Below, piece after piece: positions 55,521-64,000 of a stretch of 64,000 bases of DNA. The first letter of the stretch is position 1; each line of letters starts with the position of its first letter. The notes below the pieces were generated by a model. That model ran no database searches. It was not told the DNA's origin and worked only from the letters and a program-made list of their open reading frames with translations. Source of the stretch: Rhizobiaceae bacterium (GTDB lineage Bacteria > Pseudomonadota > Alphaproteobacteria > Rhizobiales > Rhizobiaceae); contig CAJPFN010000067.1 of assembly GCA_905339215.1 (NCBI GenBank), positions 27,289 to 91,288 on the forward strand. Direction: 5' to 3'. Both the position numbers and the translations under genes were made by a program.

Positions 55521-57394
55521 CCGGGCGCCCACTTCTCGACCGTCGTTCGTTCCTGGCGCTGAGCGCCGCAGCAGCCGCGTCGCCGCTCATAGGCCGCCGG
55601 GCCTTCGCGGAAATCCCCGCCGACACGCCGCTGCACGGGCTGTCGGCCTTCGGCGACCTGAAATATCCGCCGGACTTTGCCCACTTCGCCTACGTCAATC
55701 CGGAGGCGCCCAAGGGCGGCACGTTCAACTTCCAGCCTCCCAACTGGGGCTATAACCAGAGCGTTCTGACGTTCAACACGCTGAACTTTCTCGTGCCGCG
55801 CGGCGACTCGCCGCCGCGCATGGAACTGACCTTCGATTCGCTGATGGTGCGCGCCCTCGACGAGCCGGACGCGATCTACGGCCTGCTCGCCGAGCGGATC
55901 TCGGTGTCCGCCGACCGCAACAGCTTCACCTTCATCCTGAGGCCCGAGGCGCGTTTCCACGACGGGACGCCGCTTTCCGCGGAGGATGTCGCGTTCTCCT
56001 TCGCGACGTATCGCGAGAAGGGGCATCCCGACCTGCAGCTGCCGCTGTTCAAGATGACCGGGGCGGTGGCCGAGGATGCACGCACCGTGCGCATCACCTT
56101 CGACGGCAGCCAATCGGCGCGCACGATCCTCAACGCCGCCGCGTTCCCGATCGTGTCGAAGGCGTACTTCACCGAGAACCCTTTCGACGGCGGCGGCATG
56201 AAGCCGCCGCTCGGCTCAGGCCCCTACAAGGTCGGCCGCGTCGCCGCGGGTCAGTCGATCGAATACGAGCGCGTCGCCGACTACTGGGGCCGCGACCTCG
56301 CCGTGAACCGCGGACAGAACAATTTCGACCGCATCCGCATCGAGTTCTATCGCGAGCGCCAGGCGGGTTTCGAGGCCTTCAAGAAGGGCGACGTGCACTA
56401 CCGCCAGGAGTTCACCTCGCGCACCTGGGCGACCGGATACGACTTCCCGGCCCTCGCCGAAGGCAAGGTGACGAAGCGCGAATTCCCCGGCGAGCTGCGC
56501 CCTTCAATGCAGGCGCACGCCGTCAACCAGCGCCGCGAACGCTTCCGCGACGTACGCGTGCGCCAGGCGATCGCGCTCTGCTTCGACTTCGAATGGACCA
56601 GGCGCAACCTGTTCTACGGCTCCTACGAACGCTCGCACTCGGTGTTCGAGCGCTCGGCCTACCGCGCCGAGGGCCTGCCCTCCCCCGCGGAACTGGCGCT
56701 GCTCGAGCCCTTCCGCGGCAAGATCCCCGACGAAGTCTTCGGCGCGGCCGTGCTACAGCCGCAATCGGACGGCTCCGGGCGAGACCGCAAGCTGCTGCGC
56801 GAGGCCTCGGGACTGCTCGCCGACGCCGGCTGGACGCGCGACGGAGGGATGCTCAGGAACGAGCGCGGCGAGGCGCTGACGCTGGAGATCCTGGTCCAGG
56901 ACGAGGTGTTCGTTCGCGTCGATTCGCCGTGGATGGAAAACATGCGCGCCATCGGCATCGACGCCTCGATCCGCATGGTCGATTCCGCCCAGTACCAGGC
57001 GCGCGAGGCCGATTTCGACTTCGACGTCATCTCGGTCGCCGCCTCCTTCAGCGCCACGCCGACGCGCGAAGAGGTGGAGCGTTTCTTCCACTCGCGCGCC
57101 GCCGCCCTGTCCGGCACGAAGAACCTCCCCGGTACTGCCGATCCGGCGGTCGACGCACTGGTCGAGGCAGTCGGGGAGGCCGCGAACCGCGACGAGCTGA
57201 CGACCGCGATGCGCGCGCTCGACCGGCTCTTGCGCGCACGACGCGACTGGATTCCAAATTGGTTCGCAGCGAATCACCGCGCCGCCTACTGGGACATGTT
57301 CGGCTTCGTCGAGCCGAAGCCGGACTTCGGCTTCCCGGTCGAGACGATGTGGTGGTTCGACGAGGAAAGGGCGCGGGCGATTGGCAAGGCGTAG
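55517..57394 (+). CDS. Second peptide substrate-binding protein (YejA-like, Tat signal)
   Basis: This 625-residue paralogue of the preceding receptor has the same length but a different export signal: DRRSFLALSAAAAASPLIG, a twin-arginine (Tat) motif. It starts with TTG overlapping the upstream stop. FAYVNPEAPKGGTFN, RPEARFHDGTPLSAEDVAFSF and the end AAYWDMFGF match its partner. The two receptors probably serve one permease with different peptide ranges. Confidence 0.92.
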   Translation: MTGRPLLDRRSFLALSAAAAASPLIGRRAFAEIPADTPLHGLSAFGDLKYPPDFAHFAYVNPEAPKGGTFNFQPPNWGYNQSVLTFNTLNFLVPRGDSPPRMELTFDSLMVRALDEPDAIYGLLAERISVSADRNSFTFILRPEARFHDGTPLSAEDVAFSFATYREKGHPDLQLPLFKMTGAVAEDARTVRITFDGSQSARTILNAAAFPIVSKAYFTENPFDGGGMKPPLGSGPYKVGRVAAGQSIEYERVADYWGRDLAVNRGQNNFDRIRIEFYRERQAGFEAFKKGDVHYRQEFTSRTWATGYDFPALAEGKVTKREFPGELRPSMQAHAVNQRRERFRDVRVRQAIALCFDFEWTRRNLFYGSYERSHSVFERSAYRAEGLPSPAELALLEPFRGKIPDEVFGAAVLQPQSDGSGRDRKLLREASGLLADAGWTRDGGMLRNERGEALTLEILVQDEVFVRVDSPWMENMRAIGIDASIRMVDSAQYQAREADFDFDVISVAASFSATPTREEVERFFHSRAAALSGTKNLPGTADPAVDALVEAVGEAANRDELTTAMRALDRLLRARRDWIPNWFAANHRAAYWDMFGFVEPKPDFGFPVETMWWFDEERARAIGKA

Positions 57395-57433
57395 TTCGGA
57401 TCGGCACCGGCATCGGCACGGGACCGCGCGCTG

Positions 57434-58537
57434 ATGGGCGCCTACATCCTCCGCCGCGTCCTGCTGATGATCCCGACGCTGTTCGGCATCATGGCGATCT
57501 CGTTCGCCGTGATCCAGTTCGCGCCGGGCGGCCCCGTCGAGCAGGTGATCGCCAAGCTGACCGGCCAGGGCGGCGATGCCGGCGACCGCCTCTCCGGCGG
57601 CGGCGCCGACGCTGGCAACAACCAGAACTTCGAGCAGGGCGGCGAGGGCTCGTCGAAGTACCGGGGGGCGCAGGGGCTCGACCCTGAATTCATCGCCCAG
57701 CTGGAAAAGCAGTTCGGCTTCGACAAGCCGCCGCTCGAGCGCTTCTTCAAGATGCTGTGGGATTACACCCGCTTCGACTTCGGCGAGAGCTTCTTCCGCG
57801 ACATCTCGGTGATCGACCTGATCGTCGAGAAGATGCCCGTGTCGATCTCGCTCGGCCTCTGGATCACGCTGCTCTCCTACCTGATCTCGATCCCGCTCGG
57901 CATCCGCAAGGCGGTGAAGGACGGCTCGGCTTTCGACGTGTGGACGAGCGGCGTGGTCATCGTCGGCTACGCGATTCCCGGCTTCCTGTTCGCCATCATG
58001 CTGATGATCCTGTTCGCCGGCGGGTCCTTCTGGGACATCTTCCCGCTGCGCGGGCTGACCTCGGAGAACTGGGACCAGCTGTCGCTCGGCGGCAAGATCC
58101 TCGACTACTTCTGGCACCTCGCCCTGCCGTTGACGGCGATGGTGCTGTCGGCCTTCGCCACGACGACGCTTCTGACGAAGAACTCGTTCCTCGACGAGAT
58201 CCGCAAGCAGTATGTCGTGACGGCGCGCGCCAAGGGCCTGACGGAGCGCCAGGTGCTCTACGGCCACGTCTTCCGCAACGCCATGCTGATCGTCATCGCG
58301 GGCTTCCCCGGCGCCTTCATCTCGGCCTTCTTCACCGGCTCGCTCCTCATCGAGAACATCTTCTCGCTCGACGGGCTCGGCCTGCTCGGCTACCGCTCGG
58401 TGCTCGACCGCGACTATCCCGTGGTCTTCGCCAACCTCTACATCTTCTCGCTCATCGGCCTGGTGATTGGCCTGATCTCCGACCTCACCTACACCTGGAT
58501 CGATCCGCGTATCGACTTCGAGCGGAGGGACGTCTGA
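57434..58537 (+). CDS. yejB: Peptide ABC transporter permease (YejB)
   Basis: The 367-residue inner-membrane permease has about six helices with the BPD domain (about residues 140-360), and the EAA loop [21 protein letters not shown] near residue 260. It has the long periplasmic insertion after the first helix (about 50-100, Gly-rich) typical of YejB. Its stop overlaps the start of yejE by one base. It partners with YejE and the ATPase YejF. Confidence 0.93.
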   Translation: MGAYILRRVLLMIPTLFGIMAISFAVIQFAPGGPVEQVIAKLTGQGGDAGDRLSGGGADAGNNQNFEQGGEGSSKYRGAQGLDPEFIAQLEKQFGFDKPPLERFFKMLWDYTRFDFGESFFRDISVIDLIVEKMPVSISLGLWITLLSYLISIPLGIRKAVKDGSAFDVWTSGVVIVGYAIPGFLFAIMLMILFAGGSFWDIFPLRGLTSENWDQLSLGGKILDYFWHLALPLTAMVLSAFATTTLLTKNSFLDEIRKQYVVTARAKGLTERQVLYGHVFRNAMLIVIAGFPGAFISAFFTGSLLIENIFSLDGLGLLGYRSVLDRDYPVVFANLYIFSLIGLVIGLISDLTYTWIDPRIDFERRDV

Positions 58538-59679
58538 TGTCGGCGGAGGCGGCTGCCGCAGCCTCGGCGGAACCGACGAAGCGGCCAAGACTGTCGCCGC
58601 TCAACCAGCGGCGCTGGCAGAACTTCAAGGCGAACCGGCGCGGCTACTGGTCGCTGTGGATCTTCCTGGTCCTGTTCGTCCTGTCGCTCGGCTCCGAGTT
58701 CATCGCCAGCGACCGGCCGGTTCTCGCTTCCTACAAGGGCGAGATCCTGTTCCCGACGCTGGTCGACTATCCGGAGGAGAAGTTCGGCGGCTTCTACGCG
58801 GTCACCGATTACCGCGACCCGGTGATCCAGGAGGAGATCGAGGCGAACGGTTGGCTGATCTGGCCGCCGGTCCGCTATTCGTACCGCACTGTCAACAACG
58901 ACATCCCGGAAGCCGCGCCGGCGAAGCCGTCCTGGCTCTACCCGGTCGAGAAACGCTGCGAGCGCTATCCGTTGGGCGTCGACGACCCCAACTGCACGAT
59001 CGGCAACTGGAACTGGCTGGGCACCGACGACCAGGCCCGCGACGTGCTGGCGCGCGTCATCTACGGCTTCCGCATCTCGGTGCTGTTCGGCCTCACCCTG
59101 ACGCTCGCCTCGGCCGTCATCGGCGTCTCGGCCGGCGCCGTGCAGGGCTATTTCGGCGGCTGGACCGACCTGATATTCCAGCGTTTCATCGAGATCTGGT
59201 CGTCGATCCCGGTGCTCTACCTGCTGCTGATCATCTCCGCCGTGCTGCCGCCCGGCTTCTTCGTCCTGCTCGGCATCATGCTGCTGTTTTCCTGGGTCGG
59301 CTTCGTCGGCGTCGTGCGCGCTGAGTTCCTGCGCGCGCGCAACTTCGAATACGTCAACGCGGCGCGCGCGTTGGGGGTGCCGAACCGGACAATCATGTTC
59401 CGCCACCTCCTGCCCAACGCCATGGTGGCGACGCTGACCTTCCTGCCCTTCATCCTCAACGGCTCGATCACGACGCTGACCTCGCTCGACTTCCTCGGCT
59501 TCGGCCTGCCGCCCGGCTCAGCCTCGCTCGGCGAACTCCTGAAGCAGGGTCAGCGCAACCTCAACGCGCCATGGCTCGGCCTGTCGGGCTTCGTCGTCAT
59601 CTCGCTGATGCTGTCGCTGCTGATCTTCATCGGCGAGGCGACGCGCGACGCCTTCGATCCGCGCAAGACGTTCCGGTGA
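58537..59679 (+). CDS. yejE: Peptide ABC transporter permease (YejE)
   Basis: The 380-residue permease has a cytosolic N-terminus, one helix, a periplasmic loop with YSYRTVNNDIPEAAPAKPSW, and the core transmembrane domain (about residues 180-375). The EAA loop NAARALGVPNRTIMFRHLLPN is near 275. In the usual yejABEF order yejF follows directly; here a toxin-antitoxin module intervenes. Confidence 0.93.
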   Translation: MSAEAAAAASAEPTKRPRLSPLNQRRWQNFKANRRGYWSLWIFLVLFVLSLGSEFIASDRPVLASYKGEILFPTLVDYPEEKFGGFYAVTDYRDPVIQEEIEANGWLIWPPVRYSYRTVNNDIPEAAPAKPSWLYPVEKRCERYPLGVDDPNCTIGNWNWLGTDDQARDVLARVIYGFRISVLFGLTLTLASAVIGVSAGAVQGYFGGWTDLIFQRFIEIWSSIPVLYLLLIISAVLPPGFFVLLGIMLLFSWVGFVGVVRAEFLRARNFEYVNAARALGVPNRTIMFRHLLPNAMVATLTFLPFILNGSITTLTSLDFLGFGLPPGSASLGELLKQGQRNLNAPWLGLSGFVVISLMLSLLIFIGEATRDAFDPRKTFR

Positions 59680-59690
59680 GGGGGACGATG

Positions 59691-59717
59691 TGGTATAAAA
59701 CGCCCTGTTTTCTACCA
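59691..59717. promoter_or_regulatory. Inverted-repeat operator of TA4
   Basis: TGGTATAAAAC (59691-59701) and GTTTTCTACCA (59707-59717) form an 11-base dyad with one mismatch around GCCCT. It lies between yejE and the antitoxin start, and its right arm covers the first possible ATG (59717), favouring the start at 59729. It fits an antitoxin autoregulation site. Confidence 0.75.
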
Positions 59718-59728
59718 TGGGGGTCGGA

Positions 59729-59977
59729 ATGGGCCTGAACATCAAGAACGAAGAAGCACACGCACTCGCAAAGAAGATCGCGAGGCAAACCGGTGAGTCT
59801 CTCACGTCTGCGGTCATGGTCGCTCTCCAGGAGCGGCTGGAGCGTCTCGAGCGGAAGCGGGACGTGGCCGAGAAGAAGCGGCGGGTCCGCGAGTTGCTGG
59901 ATTCGTTGCCGCCGCCGCCGCCTGGCGTCACCAGCGACCATTCCGACCTCTACGACGAATGGGGCCTGCCCAAATGA
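59729..59977 (+). CDS. vapB: VapB-type antitoxin (Rv0623-like), module TA4
   Basis: The 82-residue protein is predicted to be a PSK/VapB antitoxin: MGLNIKNEEAHALAKKIARQTGESLTSAVMVALQ begins in the characteristic MGLNIKN and continues with the helix TGESLTSAV. The middle (about 30-55) is a charged helix, and the C-terminus PPPPPGVTSDHSDLYDEWGLP would wrap the toxin. It is coupled to the toxin gene by ATGA. Confidence 0.9.
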   Translation: MGLNIKNEEAHALAKKIARQTGESLTSAVMVALQERLERLERKRDVAEKKRRVRELLDSLPPPPPGVTSDHSDLYDEWGLPK

Positions 59978-60366
59978 TCGTTGATGCGTCAGCCGTCCTC
60001 GCGATGCTGCTGAAGGAGCCGGAGGAACATGCCTTCGCGGACCTGATCGGCGAATGTGCCGACGAGGTTGCGATCTCCCCAGTGAACTATCTTGAGGTCG
60101 CGCTGCGTATCGACCGAGGAAACACGCCGGAACTGTCCCAGGCTCTCGACCCCCTGCTTCTTCACCTGGGGATCGGGATCGCGTCGGTCGGCCCCGAGCA
60201 GGCGCGCCTCGCCCGTGAGGCCTACCAGCGCTTCGGCAAGGGCAAACACGCGGCGAAGCTGAACCTCGGCGACTGCTTTGCCTATGCACTGGCCAGGGCG
60301 CGGAGCGACAAACTGCTGTTCAAGGGTGACGACTTCCGCTTCACCGACGTCGAGGCGGCGCTTTGA
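59974..60366 (+). CDS. vapC: VapC-type PIN toxin, module TA4
   Basis: The 130-residue PIN toxin begins MIVDASAVLAMLLKEPE with D4. E in VNYLEVALRI (near 41), D in LNLGDCFAYAL (near 97) and D in LLFKGDDFRFTDVE (near 116) complete the acidic site. Its stop overlaps the TTG start of the ATPase gene yejF (TTGA), so yejF translation is probably coupled to toxin translation. Confidence 0.92.
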   Translation: MIVDASAVLAMLLKEPEEHAFADLIGECADEVAISPVNYLEVALRIDRGNTPELSQALDPLLLHLGIGIASVGPEQARLAREAYQRFGKGKHAAKLNLGDCFAYALARARSDKLLFKGDDFRFTDVEAAL

Positions 60367-61994
60367 GCGAATCCCCCCTCCTCTCCGTCCAGGATCTCTC
60401 CGTCGCGTTCGCGCAGGGCGGCAGGACCTCGACCGCGGTCGACCACGTCTCCTTCGACATCGCCAACGGCGAGACAGTGGCGCTGGTCGGCGAGTCCGGT
60501 TCCGGCAAGTCGGTGACGGCGCTGTCCGTGCTGAAGCTGCTGCCCTACCCCGCCGCCAGCCACCCGTCGGGGCGCATCCTGTTCGGCGGCCGCGACCTGC
60601 TGTCGCTCGACGACCGCGGCCTGCGCAGCGTGCGCGGCAACAAGATCACCATGATCTTCCAAGAGCCGATGACCTCGCTCAACCCGCTGCACACGATCCG
60701 CCAGCAGGTCGGCGAAGTGCTCAAGCTGCACCAGGGCATGGGTGATCGGCAGGCCGAGGCGCGCACGCTGGAACTCCTGGAAGAGGTCGGCATCCGCGAT
60801 CCGCGCAAGCGGCTAGAAGCCTATCCGCACCAGCTGTCGGGCGGCCAACGGCAGCGCGTGATGATCGCCATGGCGCTCGCCAACGAACCGGAATTATTGA
60901 TCGCCGACGAACCGACTACGGCGCTCGATGTCACCGTGCAGGCGCAGATCCTCGAGCTGCTCGACAGGCTCAAGGACCGCAAGGGCATGTCGATGCTGTT
61001 CATCACCCACGACCTTGGCATCGTGCGCAAGATCGCCGACCGTGTCTGCGTGATGACGCACGGACATATCGTCGAGGCGGGGCCGACGAAGGCGATCTTC
61101 GACGCGCCGCAGCACGACTATACCCGGCATCTGCTGGCGTCGGAACCGAAGGGCCGGCCGCCCGCGGTCGACGCAGCGGCCAAGGCGGTAATGACCGGGC
61201 ACGACGTGAAAGTCTGGTTCCCGATCAAGAAGGGCTTCTTCCGCAAGACCGTCGACCATGTAAAGGCCGTCGACGGCATCGACGTCACCGTGCGCGCCGG
61301 GCAGACGCTCGGCGTCGTCGGCGAATCCGGCTCGGGCAAGACGACGCTCGGCCTGGCGCTGGCGCGGATGATCTCGTCGAGCGGGCGCATCGAGTTCAAC
61401 GGCACCGACATCGGCAGGCTCTCCTTCGAGGCGATGCGGCCGAAGCGGCGCGAACTTCAGATCGTCTTCCAGGACCCGTTCGGCTCGCTCAGCCCCCGCA
61501 TGTCAGTCAGCGAGATCGTCCAGGAAGGCCTTGCCATCCACGAGCCGACGCTCTCGTCGGCCGAACGCGAGAAGCGCGTCGTCGCCGCGCTGGAGGAGGT
61601 CGGTCTCGATCCGTCGACCAGGCACCGCTACCCGCACGAGTTCTCCGGCGGCCAACGCCAGCGCATCGCCATTGCCCGCGCCATGGTGCTAAAGCCAAAA
61701 TTCGTCATGCTCGACGAGCCGACCTCGGCGCTCGACATGAGCGTCCAGGCGCAGGTCGTCGACCTCCTGCGCGACCTGCAGGCGCGCTACGGGCTGGCCT
61801 ACCTGTTCATCAGCCACGACCTGAAGGTGGTGCGTGCGCTCGCCAACGAGGTGATCGTCATGCGCAACGGCCAGGTGGTCGAAGCGGGTCCCGCGGAACA
61901 GATTTTCGAGCGACCGCAGACCGACTATACAAGGGCCCTCATCTCCGCCGCGTTCCGCATCGAGACCGCGCCGGAAGGGGTCGTGAGCCAGTAG
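60363..61994 (+). CDS. yejF: Peptide ABC transporter ATPase (YejF, double domain)
   Basis: This 543-residue protein has two complete ABC domains (about residues 5-260 and 280-535), as is usual in YejF. The two Walker A motifs are [10 protein letters not shown] and [10 protein letters not shown]; signatures [10 protein letters not shown] and [10 protein letters not shown]; Walker B with DEPTTALD and DEPTSALD. It energises import through YejBE. The TTG start (60363) overlaps the upstream toxin stop. No nearby ATG with a better ribosome binding site was seen. Confidence 0.94.
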   Translation: MSESPLLSVQDLSVAFAQGGRTSTAVDHVSFDIANGETVALVGESGSGKSVTALSVLKLLPYPAASHPSGRILFGGRDLLSLDDRGLRSVRGNKITMIFQEPMTSLNPLHTIRQQVGEVLKLHQGMGDRQAEARTLELLEEVGIRDPRKRLEAYPHQLSGGQRQRVMIAMALANEPELLIADEPTTALDVTVQAQILELLDRLKDRKGMSMLFITHDLGIVRKIADRVCVMTHGHIVEAGPTKAIFDAPQHDYTRHLLASEPKGRPPAVDAAAKAVMTGHDVKVWFPIKKGFFRKTVDHVKAVDGIDVTVRAGQTLGVVGESGSGKTTLGLALARMISSSGRIEFNGTDIGRLSFEAMRPKRRELQIVFQDPFGSLSPRMSVSEIVQEGLAIHEPTLSSAEREKRVVAALEEVGLDPSTRHRYPHEFSGGQRQRIAIARAMVLKPKFVMLDEPTSALDMSVQAQVVDLLRDLQARYGLAYLFISHDLKVVRALANEVIVMRNGQVVEAGPAEQIFERPQTDYTRALISAAFRIETAPEGVVSQ

Positions 61995-62007
61995 TCGAGG
62001 AGAAACG

Positions 62008-62958
62008 ATGCCCGGCGATCCGAACAAGCGCGTGCTGCTGGCCGTCACCGGCTTCCATCCGCAGCGCTGGCACGAGCTGCTTTCCACACGCAGGGAGGTG
62101 GTGCTGGAGCCGGATGGCGAAGCCGATCCGTCGATCGAATTCGCCGTCGTGTGGAAGCAGCGCCCCAACATCCTGTCGCGCCTGCCCAACCTGAAGGCAA
62201 TTTTCTCGATCGGCGCCGGCGTCGACCACCTGTTCAACGACCCGGGCCTGCCCGACGTGCCGATCGTACGCGTCGTCGCCGCAAACCTGGCCCAGCACAT
62301 GACCGAGTATGTCGTCTGGCGCGTGCTCGACCACCACAGGCAGGGCGCGCTCTACCGGAACCAGCAGTTGCGCAGGATCTGGCGCGAGCCGGCGCAGCGC
62401 ACCGCGCACGACATCTCGATCGGCGTCATGGGCCTTGGCGAACTCGGCCGCTCCGCGGCGAAGGCATTGGTCTCGCTCGGCTTTCGCGTCAACGGCTGGA
62501 GCCGGACAGCGAAGCCGATGGAGGGCGTGACCACCTATGACGGTGAGAGCGGGCTGGTGCCGTTCCTCAATGCCACCGACATTCTGGTCGTGCTCCTGCC
62601 GCTGACGCCGGCGACCGAAGGCATCGTCGGCTACAACCTCTTGCGTGAGTTGCGCAGGCGAAACGGACTCGGCGGCGCGGTGCTGATAAACGCCGGCCGC
62701 GGGCGGTTGCAGCGCGATGCCGAAATCCTGCGCGCGCTCGACGACGGCACGCTGAAGGAGGCGAGCCTCGACGTGTTCGAAGTCGAGCCGCTGCCGGAGA
62801 CGAGTCCATTGTGGACGCATCCGAAGGTGTTCGTCACGCCCCACGCGGCGGCGACCTCTGATCCCGACCACCTGGTTGGCCCGATGCTCGACCAGATGGA
62901 CGCTTTCGAGCGCGGCGAGCCGCTGAAGAACCTGGTCGACCGCGCCGCGGGCTACTGA
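62008..62958 (+). CDS. D-2-hydroxyacid dehydrogenase (GhrA/glyoxylate reductase-like)
   Basis: The 316-residue NAD(P)-dependent dehydrogenase has the Rossmann motif VMGLGELGRSAAKAL near residue 137, INAGRGRLQRD near 225 with the substrate-binding arginine, and FEVEPLPETSPLW near 255 followed by the catalytic histidine in TPHAAA. It fits glyoxylate/hydroxypyruvate reductase GhrA. It begins 13 bases after yejF and may be cotranscribed with the transporter. Confidence 0.9.
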   Translation: MPGDPNKRVLLAVTGFHPQRWHELLSTRREVVLEPDGEADPSIEFAVVWKQRPNILSRLPNLKAIFSIGAGVDHLFNDPGLPDVPIVRVVAANLAQHMTEYVVWRVLDHHRQGALYRNQQLRRIWREPAQRTAHDISIGVMGLGELGRSAAKALVSLGFRVNGWSRTAKPMEGVTTYDGESGLVPFLNATDILVVLLPLTPATEGIVGYNLLRELRRRNGLGGAVLINAGRGRLQRDAEILRALDDGTLKEASLDVFEVEPLPETSPLWTHPKVFVTPHAAATSDPDHLVGPMLDQMDAFERGEPLKNLVDRAAGY

Positions 62959-62974
62959 CGGCAATGCCGATGGC

Positions 62975-63835
62975 TCAGGGCCGGCGGCACAACGTCGGAG
63001 AGCCGTAAAGGTAGCCGATGCGGTCAACGGCTGCGCGCAACGGCTCGAGCGCCACCGTCATCGTGTGGCCGTTGGCATGGATGAGCGTCGCGGCGTCGGT
63101 CATGATACCGACATGGCCCTTCCAGAAGACGAGGTCGCCGCGGCGGAGGCCGGAAAGATCGCCGCAGGGATCGAGCGGCTCGCCGAGAGTCGCCGCCTGC
63201 TGGTCGGAATCGCGCAGCACGCCGCGCCCGGCCATTCGCATGGAGATCTGGACGAGGCCGGAGCAGTCGATGCCGAAGGCCGACACGCCGCCCCAGAGAT
63301 ACGGCGTACCGAGGAGGCTCTCGGCGACCGAGACGAAATCCGCGACGAAGGCGGCCCTATCGGCGAGGTGGCCGGCGAAGACCGCCTCGCCCGTGTCGAG
63401 CAGCGCGTAGCGCGTGCCGCGCGTCTCCGCCCAATCGACGACCGCGACGTCCGAACCGAGCGAAAGAGCGCCGGCGCGCGGCAGCTTCATGTCGGGGCCG
63501 GGATAGAGAAACGTGCGCGCCGCCGAGACGACATGCGTCGCCGCCGCGCCGCGCCCGGCAAGCGCAGCCGCCTCGACATAGCCGACATAGCCGTCGCGCT
63601 CGGCCTGGACCCACGCCCAGCCGCCGGCCGCGTCGAAGACGAGCACGTCGGCGCCGCGCAGGAGCTGCGTGTCGAGCCCGGCGTCGGCCCGCGGCGCGCG
63701 GCGCATGTCGACGAGCGGGGCGGCGATGCGCGCCGGGCGGCCGGCGACGAAATTCGCCGCCTCCACCTGGCCCTTCAGGCGGATGTCGGCGAGATCCGGC
63801 CTCGCCGCGGTCAGGCGTCGGTCATGGACGGTCAA
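62975..63835 (-). CDS. NlpC/P60-family peptidase
   Basis: The 286-residue protein has one or two SH3-like domains (about residues 35-150) and a C-terminal NlpC/P60 cysteine peptidase domain (about 160-285), with the catalytic cysteine in FGIDCSGLVQI and histidine in KGHVGIMTD. It probably cleaves peptidoglycan stem peptides. There is no obvious signal peptide. The TTG start overlaps the stop of the upstream MarR-like gene (TTGA), so they form an operon. Confidence 0.9.
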   Translation of the reverse strand: MTVHDRRLTAARPDLADIRLKGQVEAANFVAGRPARIAAPLVDMRRAPRADAGLDTQLLRGADVLVFDAAGGWAWVQAERDGYVGYVEAAALAGRGAAATHVVSAARTFLYPGPDMKLPRAGALSLGSDVAVVDWAETRGTRYALLDTGEAVFAGHLADRAAFVADFVSVAESLLGTPYLWGGVSAFGIDCSGLVQISMRMAGRGVLRDSDQQAATLGEPLDPCGDLSGLRRGDLVFWKGHVGIMTDAATLIHANGHTMTVALEPLRAAVDRIGYLYGSPTLCRRP

Positions 63836-64000
63836 AGCGGCAGTTCTCCGGCACGCGCGATGATAACATCGCCGAAACGTTCGACAAACAAGGCGCCCTC
63901 GACGGTCCGCCGGATGAGCACGTTACGCCGGTCGGCCTCGTCGCGGTGTCGCGAGACCAGCTTCAGCGCGCCCATCGTGTCCAGCGCCCTGGTGATCACC
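63832..64000 (-). CDS. MarR-family regulator (C-terminal part only)
   Basis: The gene runs off the window edge; only the last 55 residues are present. The wing and dimer helix TRALDTMGALKLVSRHRDEA, followed by DRRNVLIRRTVEGALFVERFG, is the end of a MarR winged-helix protein, possibly LdtR, which regulates envelope genes in Rhizobiales. Coupling to an NlpC/P60 peptidase gene would fit an envelope role. The start is outside the window. Confidence 0.7.
   Translation of the reverse strand, partial: VITRALDTMGALKLVSRHRDEADRRNVLIRRTVEGALFVERFGDVIIARAGELPL

Overview
The window is GC-rich chromosomal DNA of an alphaproteobacterium, most likely Rhizobiales (Mesorhizobium/Phyllobacteriaceae-like). This is inferred from gene order and families: ftsH-tilS-cpoB-pal-tolBARQ-ybgC followed by ruvBAC, an RcdA homologue next to CtrA-type boxes, DUF1127 and DUF6481 proteins, a cysteine-free L31, and a yejABEF-type peptide transporter. 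No tRNA, rRNA operon, prophage, insertion sequence or CRISPR array was seen. Coding density is high.

Layout. 1-8.6 kb: cell-envelope and division cluster on the minus strand (ftsH, tilS, cpoB, pal, tolB, tolA, tolR, tolQ, ybgC), with a hairpin terminator after pal. 8.6-9.9 kb: a secreted GH5 glycosidase. 9.9-13.6 kb: ruvC-ruvA-ruvB, carrying one VapBC-type toxin-antitoxin pair between ruvC and ruvA and a second, unrelated pair between ruvA and ruvB. 13.7-20.2 kb: two TauE/SafE permeases, rcdA, a probable small RNA flanked by two CtrA boxes, a short haem-copper-oxidase-like membrane protein, an acyl-CoA synthetase, a ThiE-like protein and a Sel1-repeat protein. 20.2-31.8 kb: efp, suhB, haemolysin-III, a MotA/OmpA-like envelope pair, a LysR regulator, an ABC exporter, rpmE, yebC, terC. 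31.9-40.9 kb: ymdB-like phosphodiesterase, 5-formyl-THF cyclo-ligase with a candidate 6S RNA upstream, panE, dapE, and truA-fmt-def, which holds a third toxin-antitoxin pair between def and fmt. 41-53.5 kb: rmuC, lytic transglycosylase, recR-ybaB-dnaX with the SRP 4.5S RNA, nudC, pheA, kdsB and a membrane cytochrome c. 53.6-62 kb: peptide ABC transporter yejA1-yejA2-yejB-yejE-yejF, carrying a fourth toxin-antitoxin pair between yejE and yejF. The window ends with a D-2-hydroxyacid dehydrogenase, an NlpC/P60 peptidase and a partial MarR regulator.

The most striking pattern is that all four VapBC-type modules sit inside otherwise standard operons, in the host operon's orientation. They come from three antitoxin families and each has its own repeat-type operator. 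In three of the four, the toxin stop codon overlaps the next host gene's start codon by four bases, so the downstream gene (ruvB, ruvA, yejF) is probably translationally coupled to the toxin. A second notable point is a minus-strand small RNA candidate with three hairpins. It has one perfect TTAA-N7-TTAAC box in its promoter region and another between it and rcdA, the adaptor for CtrA proteolysis.
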